Part shown: piece by piece, positions 39,654 through 46,832 of the stretch
Numbering within the stretch: the first letter of the stretch is position 1
Layout: the number at the start of each line of letters is the position of its first letter
From: NIOZ-UU13 sp964444135
Lineage (GTDB): Bacteria > Planctomycetota > Phycisphaerae > Sedimentisphaerales > Anaerobacaceae
NCBI GenBank assembly: GCA_964444135.1
Contig: CAYUFX010000029.1
Span: forward strand, 1-47,476
Reading direction: 5' to 3'
Length of the DNA stretch: 47,476 nt
The notes under the pieces: model-generated
The model's input: the letters and a program-made list of their open reading frames with translations, nothing else
Told to the model about the DNA's origin: nothing
Databases searched by the model: none
Program-made: the position numbers and the translations under genes

Positions 39654-40517
39654 TTATTTCTGTTCGCCCTTTTTCTTCAAGGGAATTATCTCCGGCTCAT
39701 TGAAACTTTCGGGTATCTTAAATTCGAAGACCTTACCGTCTATTTTTTTATTGACCTTTGGCTTGATAAACTTTATCCGGTAAATATCCTCTTCGGTCGT
39801 GACAGCAACTACCTTTGCCGGCAGGCCTAATTTCTCATCAATCCAGAAATCGATATATATATAGTCATCCTTATAAACCGAATTCGGCTTAACTTTCAAA
39901 TGTACTTGAATAAAATCTTCCGGCTCGGACTTTTTTTGCTCGACCAATGTTACCTCAAACTGTTTTTTCATATCTTCTATCTTGGTAAAACCAACCATCG
40001 GAAAATTCCTGCTGGCCAAATCAAAAACATCCACCGGCTTATTCGGCTCCTTCGCCTCGGCTAATTGATAATACTTTACTCCCTCGATTTCGTAGTCGAT
40101 ATGCACAAGCCACGTGCCTTTGAATTGGTGGCCGGGACGAGTAAGACCGGCGCCGTCGAGCACGATATATTGCTCGATGTATTTTTCTTCTTCCTCATCT
40201 TCTTGTTTAAGCGTTTGAAAATTCAGTCTCAGCTTCGATTTATTGCCAAGCTTGGCATAATACAAAATACCTTTCCGAAGCGTCTCTGATTCGAGCAACG
40301 GCTGAACGAACCCATATTCAATCTGCGCCTCGTAGGACGTAAGCTCCCGGGCTTTCTTATCCAACTGTTTTAAGACCGTATCAACCGTATTAACCTTTTC
40401 TTTTACCGGCTGCTTTGTATCTGAACTTTTCGGGCAGTCGGAAGCCCAATCCACCACAGGCGGACTCACCATCCATAACAAGATAAGGGCAGCTTTTATA
40501 ATTATCTTTTTATTCAT
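39654..40517 (-). CDS. LolA-like / outer-membrane lipoprotein-sorting-type periplasmic protein
   Basis: 287 aa. Signal peptide (about 1-26, IIIKAALILLWMVSPPVVDWA), a charged linker, then a domain from about 45. It has the LolA/LolB-like half-barrel rhythm: LKQLDKKARELTSYEAQIEY, SKLRLNFQTLK, YIVLDGAGLTR, IYIDFWIDEKLGLPAKVVAV and IKFIKPKVNKKI. DUF1571/LolA-type proteins of this sort bind lipids or lipoproteins in the periplasm. It follows the HAD phosphatase gene by 27 bases and precedes the HPr-like gene by three. Confidence 0.65.
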   Translation of the reverse strand: MNKKIIIKAALILLWMVSPPVVDWASDCPKSSDTKQPVKEKVNTVDTVLKQLDKKARELTSYEAQIEYGFVQPLLESETLRKGILYYAKLGNKSKLRLNFQTLKQEDEEEEKYIEQYIVLDGAGLTRPGHQFKGTWLVHIDYEIEGVKYYQLAEAKEPNKPVDVFDLASRNFPMVGFTKIEDMKKQFEVTLVEQKKSEPEDFIQVHLKVKPNSVYKDDYIYIDFWIDEKLGLPAKVVAVTTEEDIYRIKFIKPKVNKKIDGKVFEFKIPESFNEPEIIPLKKKGEQK

Positions 40518-40544
40518 TATTCTGATTTCCTTTTTCTCTAAGCA

Positions 40545-41132
40545 TTATTTTTTACTATCAATAATTTCAAGTATCCGGCTGATATCTTCAATACAAAAAT
40601 CCGCATGTTCGGTAAACTCGTCGGCCTGATTGTGATTGGCCAGAAGCACCGCAACTGCACCTGCTGCCTTTGCACAGAGTAAATCAAAGAGGTAATCGCC
40701 CACCAGCAAAGTTTCTTCCGGCTTTACGCCGAACTGCCGACACAACTGCAAAACCCCGAAAGCATCGGGCTTGACCGGCCCATCTTCCCGGTCAATAACA
40801 GCATCGAATTTCAGCTTGTGCTTGCGAGCGATAGCAAGGGCATTACTTCGCTTGTTACGCGTCAATACCCCGATGTGAATCCCTGCTGAACGAAGGGCCG
40901 AAAGTGTCTGTTTCGCATTGGCATTGAGTTTAGATTCCATTACCGCTTTTTGCTCGTGATAATGGAGTATCTTCTCGGCATCCTGCCGCTGTTTAGCGGT
41001 CATCTTTTCCATCGATTCCAGAACAGGCCCGGAATCTCTGGCTAAGCCTATTTCTTCCCGAATGGCGTCAAAATCAAAATAAGGCTGGGTTATCGTGCCG
41101 TCCAAATCAAATATCACAGCTTTAATGGACAT
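40545..41132 (-). CDS. HAD-superfamily phosphatase (phosphoglycolate-phosphatase-like)
   Basis: 195 aa with all HAD motifs: I FDLDGTI (Asp9 and Asp11), II LTRNK, III K of VKPDAFG, IV GDYLFD. A helical cap lies between motifs I and II (about 18-80), the type of small-metabolite phosphatases such as Gph. The substrate is unknown. First gene of a three-gene minus-strand cluster (HAD, LolA-like, HPr-like), whose functional link is not obvious. Confidence 0.85.
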   Translation of the reverse strand: MSIKAVIFDLDGTITQPYFDFDAIREEIGLARDSGPVLESMEKMTAKQRQDAEKILHYHEQKAVMESKLNANAKQTLSALRSAGIHIGVLTRNKRSNALAIARKHKLKFDAVIDREDGPVKPDAFGVLQLCRQFGVKPEETLLVGDYLFDLLCAKAAGAVAVLLANHNQADEFTEHADFCIEDISRILEIIDSKK

Positions 41133-41250
41133 AATATTTGTATGTTATATCGTATATACCACCCAATAAATCATTGCGAGTCTGTCTGTGGCAGTAAGAA
41201 CTTTCAAAAGCAGTCATTCAATATTCGGTATTCGGTGCTCAATGTTCGGA

Positions 41251-42135
41251 CTACTTTACATTTTTCTGCAGTAATTCAATAAAATATCGGCCAGCCTGGC
41301 CTAAAATTTTACCCTTACGAAGAATTATTCCGGTAGGCCTGACAAATTTCTCATTTGAAAAGGTAATCGCCTTTATTGTTCCACTGCCTAATTCCTGAAG
41401 AATTGCGGTTTGAGGCAATATACTTACGCCCGAGTTTATTTCCACCGCTCGTTTAACCGTCTCGATGTTATCGAATTCCATCACCGGCCGGACAACAATA
41501 TTATAACGCTCCAGAATATTGTCTATCCAAGCCCGCGTTGGAACACCTTTCTCAAATGCGACGAATCTTTCAAATTGCAGTTTGTGAATATCGACCTGCG
41601 ATTCGTATGACAATGGATGTTTCGGGCTGCAGACCAGAACTAGCGGCTCTTCCTCAAAGTCATACACATCGAGTCTTTTGTCTCTTTTAGGAATAGCGAC
41701 AAGGCCGATATCCACATCGCCCGATAAAACCAGCTCATAAATCCGGCTGGCACTAAAGTATTCAATATGGACATTAACGTCTTGATAGCTGACCATAAAT
41801 TTCTTAACGTAGTCAGGCAGCGTATGCATCCCGATACTGAAAATCGCAGCGACGTTTATTCTGCTCACGGAGAATTTTTGCAAGCTGCTTAGCTCGTTCT
41901 TTAGCTGTTCATGTCTGTCAAGAATATCTTTTGAGGCCAGGTAAAGTAACTGGCCTGCCTTTGTAAGTTCAATAGGCCTTTTCTTACGGTTGATCAACTG
42001 GCACTTGTGTGCAAGCTCAAGTTGTGCAAGCTGCTGCGAGACCGCAGATTGACTTAGAAGATGTTTTTCAGCGGTTCTTGAGAAGCTTTGTAAATCTGCT
42101 AAATCACAGAATACCTTTAGCATCTCTATATGCAT
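41251..42135 (-). CDS. LysR-type transcriptional regulator
   Basis: 294 aa. N-terminal winged helix-turn-helix (MLKVFCDLADLQSFSRTAEK, then SQSAVSQQLAQLELAHKCQL). The periplasmic-binding-protein-like effector domain runs from about 90 (RINVAAIFSIGMHTLPDYVK, VDIGLVAIPK, GVSILPQTAI), as in the CysB/CbbR type. It is divergent from gdhA across a 183-base AT-rich gap, so it probably regulates gdhA and itself. The effector is unknown. Confidence 0.88.
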   Translation of the reverse strand: MHIEMLKVFCDLADLQSFSRTAEKHLLSQSAVSQQLAQLELAHKCQLINRKKRPIELTKAGQLLYLASKDILDRHEQLKNELSSLQKFSVSRINVAAIFSIGMHTLPDYVKKFMVSYQDVNVHIEYFSASRIYELVLSGDVDIGLVAIPKRDKRLDVYDFEEEPLVLVCSPKHPLSYESQVDIHKLQFERFVAFEKGVPTRAWIDNILERYNIVVRPVMEFDNIETVKRAVEINSGVSILPQTAILQELGSGTIKAITFSNEKFVRPTGIILRKGKILGQAGRYFIELLQKNVK

Positions 42136-42224
42136 TATAAGCTGTCCTAATACTTTATATTACTATTAATGTCTTTTGCTACGCCGAACAAAATACTATA
42201 TATATTATATTAGTTTATTTGCTG

Positions 42225-42253
42225 TTGGCAACACGATTGTGTGGTTATATTAT
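42225..42253 (+). promoter_or_regulatory. gdhA promoter in the LysR-gdhA divergent region
   Basis: TTGGCA (42225-42230), 17-base spacer and TATTAT (42248-42253), about 65 bases before the ATG. The spacer contains an ACAC-GATT-GTGT dyad where a regulator, for example the divergent LysR protein, could bind. Confidence 0.5.
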
Positions 42254-42318
42254 TAGTTTAACTTATTGTAGTAGTTGTAAAAATAAAAAAATTGAGATTT
42301 TCGAAGGAGATTAGCCAG

Positions 42319-43665
42319 ATGGCAAAAGAGGCTGTTATTCAGAGCGTTTACGAGCAGGTTCTCAAACGTAATCCCGGCGAGGTGGAATTCCACCAGGCGG
42401 TAAAGGAGGTTCTCGACTGTTTAGGACCTGTGCTGGAAAAACACCCTGAGTACATTGATGCCAAAATCCTTGATAGGATTGTCGAGCCGGAAAGACAAAT
42501 TATATTCAGGGTACCCTGGCAGGATGATAGAGGCAATATCCATATTAACCGTGGATTCCGCTTTGAGTTCAACAGCGCACTCGGCCCATATAAGGGCGGC
42601 CTTAGATTCCATCCGACCGTTACTGCGAGTATCCTGAAGTTCCTCGGATTCGAGCAGGTCTTCAAGAATTCACTCACTACCTTGCCAATGGGCGGGGGTA
42701 AAGGCGGCTCAGACTTCGACCCCAAGGGCAAGAGCGACAATGAGGTTATGCGGTTCTGCCAGAGCTTTATGACCGAGCTTTTCCGCCATATCGGCCCTGA
42801 CACCGACATACCGGCAGGGGACATCGGCGTCGGCGGTCGCGAAATCGGCTTTATGTTCGGCCAATACAAACGTCTTTGCAACGAGTTTGCTGGTGTTTTC
42901 ACCGGCAAAGGACTCAACTGGGGTGGCTCACTCATTCGTCCCGAGGCCACCGGGTACGGTTGTGTGTACTTTTCCCAGGAAATGCTAAAGACCCGCGACG
43001 ATAGCTTCGAGGGCAAGGTCTGTACCATCTCCGGGTCCGGAAACGCAGCCCAGTACACTGTAGAAAAACTCAATCAGCTCGGTGCAAAGGTTGTCAGCCT
43101 TTCGGACTCCAACGGTACAATCTATGACCCTGACGGTATTGACGATGAAAAACTCGCCTTTGTTCTGGACCTGAAAAACGTACGACGCGGGCGTATCAGG
43201 GAATACGCCGAGAAGTATAGCGTCGAATATCTTGATGGTAAACGGCCCTGGGGCATTAAGTGCGACTGTGCCTTCCCATGTGCAACGCAGAATGAGATTG
43301 ACGGCGAGGATGCGAAAACACTGCTCAAGAACGGCTGCACGCTTGTCGCAGAGGGAGCCAATATGCCAAGCACACCTGAGGCTATCGACCAGTACCTCGA
43401 TAAAAAGATACTGTACGGTCCCGCCAAGGCCGCAAACGCAGGTGGCGTTGCCACCTCCGGTTTGGAGATGTCGCAAAACTCCATGCGGCTTTCCTGGACA
43501 CGCGAAGAGGTTGACCAGCAACTGCAAAACATTATGATTGCCATCCACAATCAGTGCTTCGAGGCCGCCCAAGAGTATGGTCAGCCGGGCAACCTGGTAA
43601 TGGGGGCAAACATTGCAGGCTTTATCAAAGTCGCTGATGCAATGCTCGACCAGGGATTAATATAA
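42319..43665 (+). CDS. gdhA: NADP-type glutamate dehydrogenase
   Basis: 448 aa, the exact size of hexameric bacterial GdhA. Recognisable blocks are FRVPWQDDRGNIHINRGFRF, LGPYKGGLRFHP, PMGGGKGGSDFDPKGKSDNE (substrate/catalytic lysines), DIPAGDIGVGGREIGFMFGQ and the nucleotide fold SGSGNAAQYTVEKL. It interconverts 2-oxoglutarate plus ammonia and glutamate in the cytoplasm. I start at the ATG at 42319, which has AAGGAG nine bases upstream; the frame is open from a TTG at 42292 that overlaps that ribosome site. A strong terminator follows at 43691. The LysR regulator lies divergently upstream. Confidence 0.95.
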   Translation: MAKEAVIQSVYEQVLKRNPGEVEFHQAVKEVLDCLGPVLEKHPEYIDAKILDRIVEPERQIIFRVPWQDDRGNIHINRGFRFEFNSALGPYKGGLRFHPTVTASILKFLGFEQVFKNSLTTLPMGGGKGGSDFDPKGKSDNEVMRFCQSFMTELFRHIGPDTDIPAGDIGVGGREIGFMFGQYKRLCNEFAGVFTGKGLNWGGSLIRPEATGYGCVYFSQEMLKTRDDSFEGKVCTISGSGNAAQYTVEKLNQLGAKVVSLSDSNGTIYDPDGIDDEKLAFVLDLKNVRRGRIREYAEKYSVEYLDGKRPWGIKCDCAFPCATQNEIDGEDAKTLLKNGCTLVAEGANMPSTPEAIDQYLDKKILYGPAKAANAGGVATSGLEMSQNSMRLSWTREEVDQQLQNIMIAIHNQCFEAAQEYGQPGNLVMGANIAGFIKVADAMLDQGLI

Positions 43666-43690
43666 TGAACACTCGTCTTATGAGTGTCAA

Positions 43691-43722
43691 AAAGGCGCTC
43701 GCTTCGGCGAACGCCTTTTTTA
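43691..43722 (+). terminator. rho-independent terminator of gdhA
   Basis: GGCGCTCGC-TTCG-GCGAACGCC stem-loop (43694-43715) with A-run before and T-run after, so it can work in both directions. A smaller ACACTC/GAGTGT dyad precedes it. Confidence 0.85.
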
Positions 43723-43751
43723 TTGCGTAATCCTCACGACTCCGTTACAAT
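43723..43751 (+). promoter_or_regulatory. promoter of the uracil-DNA glycosylase gene, leaderless arrangement
   Basis: TTGCGT (43723-43728), 17-base spacer, TACAAT (43746-43751). The ATG at 43760 lies eight bases after the -10, where transcription would start; no ribosome site exists (CCCCCCG precedes the ATG). Confidence 0.5.
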
Positions 43752-43759
43752 TCCCCCCG

Positions 43760-44521
43760 ATGGAAAAAGACGTGGACATTGATAAAGTTGTTCGCCAGCA
43801 TCTTGAGATGGAGCAGTTTTTTTCCGGGTTTGCTCTCAAGAGTAAAGCCGGAGCAACTGAACCACAACAGCAGGAGGACAATCCTGTCCCGAGCGAAGCC
43901 GAGGGAATGGCCGACCCCGAGAAAGCTGCCGAGCTTGAAAAAGTCGCTGAGGAAGTTCACCAATGCCGCAAGTGCGGCCTCGGGTCGCTGCGAACAAACG
44001 CAGTCCCCGGCGAGGGCAATCCGAACGCCCGCATAATGTTCGTCGGCGAAGGACCCGGAGCTGACGAAGATGCACAAGGCAGACCTTTTGTCGGAAGAGC
44101 AGGCCAGCTATTGGATAAGGTAATCAAAGCTTGCGGCCTTAAACGAAGCGATGTCTTTATAGGCAACATCCTAAAGTGTCGTCCGCCGGAGAATCGCGAC
44201 CCTCGCGCCGACGAGATAATAAATTGCCTGCCCTATCTTCAAAGACAGATTGAGATAATAGAACCTGAAATCATCGTAGCTCTGGGTGCACACGCAGCCA
44301 GGACGCTTCTAAACACTACCAAGTCGATAGGTCAATTACGCGGCCAATTCCACGAGTACTACGCCGGCCTCGGCAGACCGCCTATAAAGCTTATGGCCAC
44401 ATATCATACCGCCTATCTGCTGCGAAACTACTCACAGGAAAACCGCAGAAGGGTCTGGGAGGATATGAAAAAGGTCCTCACCGAGCTCGACCTGCCAATT
44501 CCGGAACAGGCGAAGGGATGA
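43760..44521 (+). CDS. family-4 uracil-DNA glycosylase (4Fe-4S type)
   Basis: 253 aa. After a 55-residue acidic N-terminal extension come CRKCGLGSLRTNAVPGEGNP, MFVGEGPGADEDAQGRPFVG, the FIGNILKCRPPENRDP block and INCLPYLQRQI. The four cysteines (C-x2-C, KC, NC) fit the 4Fe-4S ligands of family-4 UDGs. ATYHTAYLLRN carries the His of motif B, with HTAYLL in place of the usual HPAYLL. It removes uracil from DNA as the first step of base excision repair. Independent promoter right after the gdhA terminator; probably leaderless. Confidence 0.9.
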   Translation: MEKDVDIDKVVRQHLEMEQFFSGFALKSKAGATEPQQQEDNPVPSEAEGMADPEKAAELEKVAEEVHQCRKCGLGSLRTNAVPGEGNPNARIMFVGEGPGADEDAQGRPFVGRAGQLLDKVIKACGLKRSDVFIGNILKCRPPENRDPRADEIINCLPYLQRQIEIIEPEIIVALGAHAARTLLNTTKSIGQLRGQFHEYYAGLGRPPIKLMATYHTAYLLRNYSQENRRRVWEDMKKVLTELDLPIPEQAKG

Positions 44522-44714
44522 TTTCGCCCAAGTTTTGAAGACAGCAGATACCAGATATAAGCTAAGAACCGATATTCTTTCACATGTGATTAGCGGAGGT
44601 CTCATCTCCGAAAGCATGCCTTTTTCAAAGGCCGCAGCAATCTCATCCTTAATCCAGGACAATGAATCACTTCCGTGAGCTTTCCGCATCCACTAACTCA
44701 AGCCCGGCAGGATA

Positions 44715-44744
44715 GTAGTACTTTTCGTTAATGAAAAGTACTAC
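44715..44744. repeat. 30-bp near-perfect palindrome, copy 1
   Basis: GTAGTACTTTTCGTT followed by its complement with one mismatch. Flanks also resemble those of copy 2 at 45038 (GGCAGGATA left; GCTTTGTAAAAG right), so the repeated unit is about 50 bp. Confidence 0.75.
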
Positions 44745-44846
44745 TGCTTTGTAAAAGATGATTTGCTGGGTTGTCATTCCACACCCATTCGGCTCTGCTC
44801 AGGGCAGGTTTTGATGTGGAATCCAGGATTATCGAGAGGTTGGATT

Positions 44847-45004
44847 CCTGCTTGCGGGTCTGTTGAAAAAGTCGAGATTGCTTCGTCATTACATTCCTCG
44901 CAATGACGCAAAGTGCGTTTTCAGGTCATTGCTAGCGATTCGAAGAATCGCGCGGCAATCTCAAAACGTTCATTTTGAACTTTGGCAACAGGCCCTTTCG
45001 CAGG
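44847..45004. repeat. MITE-like intergenic inverted repeat
   Basis: About 158 bp with imperfect terminal inverted repeats: GGTCTGTTGAAAAAGTC...GAGATTGC on the left, GCAATCTC...ACTTTGGCAACAGGCC on the right, with CCTGC/GCAGG at the extremes. Inside are a REP-type dyad (44884-44908) and a perfect GCGATTC-GAA-GAATCGC hairpin (44935-44951). No reading frame. Confidence 0.6.
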
Positions 45005-45037
45005 AATGAAAATCGTCAATTGAGTAGTGGCGGAATA

Positions 45038-45067
45038 GTAGTACTTTTCGTTAACGAAAAGTACTAC
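45038..45067. repeat. 30-bp perfect palindrome, copy 2
   Basis: GTAGTACTTTTCGTT followed by its exact complement, centred on GTTAAC. It lies about 85 bases upstream of a good promoter for the lipoprotein gene. The stretch 44522-45151 holds only repeats and no gene. Confidence 0.8.
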
Positions 45068-45151
45068 AGGCTTGGAAAAGTATGACAGCTTTTTTTACAA
45101 CCGGGAAATCCTGCCACACCGGAGAAATGGCGAATTTATCTCGTATTATAT

Positions 45152-45180
45152 TTGACTTTCCGCACCGTTTCTGGTATTGT
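45152..45180 (+). promoter_or_regulatory. promoter of the lipoprotein gene
   Basis: TTGACT (45152-45157), 17-base spacer, TATTGT (45175-45180). The predicted start site near 45187 places any start codon before that outside the transcript. Confidence 0.55.
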
Positions 45181-45245
45181 GTGCATCTAAGATATTAGTG
45201 CGAGGGATTAAACTAATTCGAGCTTTTGCGCGAAAGGAGCTGAAT

Positions 45246-46832
45246 ATTAGAGGAAAAACTATTTCTTCGAGATTCTTAACCACCGGCAGTCTTATGCTGT
45301 TGCATTTGGCGATAATGTTAATTGCGTTCGGCTGCAAGGAAAAAAGCGAGGAACAAACAAAGCAGTTTGTATTCGATCTGGACGAAGTTTCCGTCTTCGA
45401 TGTGGGCGAGGTATTCCAGGATTTTCTTAGAGGTCAGAGCACTTCTTGCAACAATCTGCCCCACAGGCTGGTTAAGTATCACGCGTTTAAATCAGAAAAG
45501 CCACTCTACGGCAGAATCAGCTTCGCTGGGAGGTCCGCAGAATTTCATGCTCCAGCCGGATACCATTTCGCGCTTGACGAATCTTCAGGAACAGGCAAGG
45601 GATACGACTGCCTCTATTTTGACCTTAACCGTGACCTCGACCTGACGAATGACACGCCACTGGCATCTCAGCAGAACCCACCCAAAGGGGCGCTACTGAG
45701 GCATCCGTCCATTGAAGAGTATGTCTGTTTCGAGAGTTTTGAGATAACTTTTGACTTTGGTCCCGGCCAGCGTGCCATCGAAACTATGCCGCGATTGACG
45801 ATTCGCCAAGGTGGACATTCCGAATTGAGCTTTATAGCCACAAAGGTGCGCAAGGGCCAGATCAATATTGGTGGAGCCGGGTATTACGCCTTGCTTGGAT
45901 ATATTTATTCTGTCGGCGGGCCGTTTGATCAGCCGGGCACGGCTTTTTATTTGATTCCGAAAAAGGATCCCCAGCATAACACAATCTGGCGGGGTGCAAA
46001 CAAGCTGAGGGCGATGCATAAAATTGGAGGAACATATTATCGCTTTTCTGTTACACCGACAGGTGACAAATTGTTTGTTCAGCCCTATGACGGCGATTTT
46101 GGTACGTTCGAGGTTGGTGCCGGGGGACGCGAAATTTATCCGGAGATGGCCGTGCAGGGTTCGCTGTGCTCCGAAGATATGGTTGTGGCTGTCGGAGGAG
46201 AATTGAAATATGGCAGGCTGAAGTCGGTTAAAAGCTGCCGGTTACCCGTCGGGGATTATTTGCCCGGAACCCTGACGATAACGTTTGGCCTTTTGCGTAT
46301 AACAATTTCAAGGAACTATCGCTCAGATGGCAAACTACGCGACAGGGGCGAGAGCCCTATATTCTATGGCATTAAAATTCGCAAGGATAAGCCGTTTGTC
46401 CTCGACTTCTCCAACAACCCGGAAATGATGTTTGTTTCACCGTCAAAAGGTCATCGGGTCAAACTGGGAGGGCAATTGCGGGTGGAAGCTGACCTGATAG
46501 ATCCAAAACTGGATATTATAATCCGGCGCCTCGAAGACATTACGCGAAAGCAGAAAAAAGAATACATTACTTCCAACGGTCAAAAACGCACCTCTAAACA
46601 ACTCATGTCTCTCGAACCAAAGGTGCTTATCACACGTGCCAACGGCGAAAAGGTCGCCGAGGGCGTGATGCCCTTCGGACAACCCGGCACCCACGGGTAC
46701 TCGTGGCGAGTGCCAAATGACCTTAAACTCAACGGAAACGAAGAGACCTTCAACGTGCAGGTACAGTACGATACGCTGGAGCTTTACGGCAAAGTAACCG
46801 CCACACGACAATTCGTGATTTATCGGGATTAA
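45246..46832 (+). CDS. Planctomycete-type lipoprotein of unknown function, probable ATT start
   Basis: About 528 aa. The N-terminus RGKTISSRFLTTGSLMLLHL then AIMLIAFGC is a lipoprotein signal peptide ending in a lipobox. The mature part is beta-rich, with a repeated theme (GYDCLYFDLNRDLDLTNDTP; TFEVGAGGREIYPEMAVQGS; ISRNYRSDGKLRDRGESPIF), but I recognise no family. For the start, AAAGGAG (45233-45239) is followed after six bases by ATT at 45246 in frame, and no ATG, GTG or TTG fits that site. The first in-frame ATG (45294) has no ribosome site and would cut off the basic n-region. A TTG at 45177 lies within the promoter -10. It is the last gene in the window, with no operon partner visible. 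Confidence 0.6.
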   Translation: MRGKTISSRFLTTGSLMLLHLAIMLIAFGCKEKSEEQTKQFVFDLDEVSVFDVGEVFQDFLRGQSTSCNNLPHRLVKYHAFKSEKPLYGRISFAGRSAEFHAPAGYHFALDESSGTGKGYDCLYFDLNRDLDLTNDTPLASQQNPPKGALLRHPSIEEYVCFESFEITFDFGPGQRAIETMPRLTIRQGGHSELSFIATKVRKGQINIGGAGYYALLGYIYSVGGPFDQPGTAFYLIPKKDPQHNTIWRGANKLRAMHKIGGTYYRFSVTPTGDKLFVQPYDGDFGTFEVGAGGREIYPEMAVQGSLCSEDMVVAVGGELKYGRLKSVKSCRLPVGDYLPGTLTITFGLLRITISRNYRSDGKLRDRGESPIFYGIKIRKDKPFVLDFSNNPEMMFVSPSKGHRVKLGGQLRVEADLIDPKLDIIIRRLEDITRKQKKEYITSNGQKRTSKQLMSLEPKVLITRANGEKVAEGVMPFGQPGTHGYSWRVPNDLKLNGNEETFNVQVQYDTLELYGKVTATRQFVIYRD

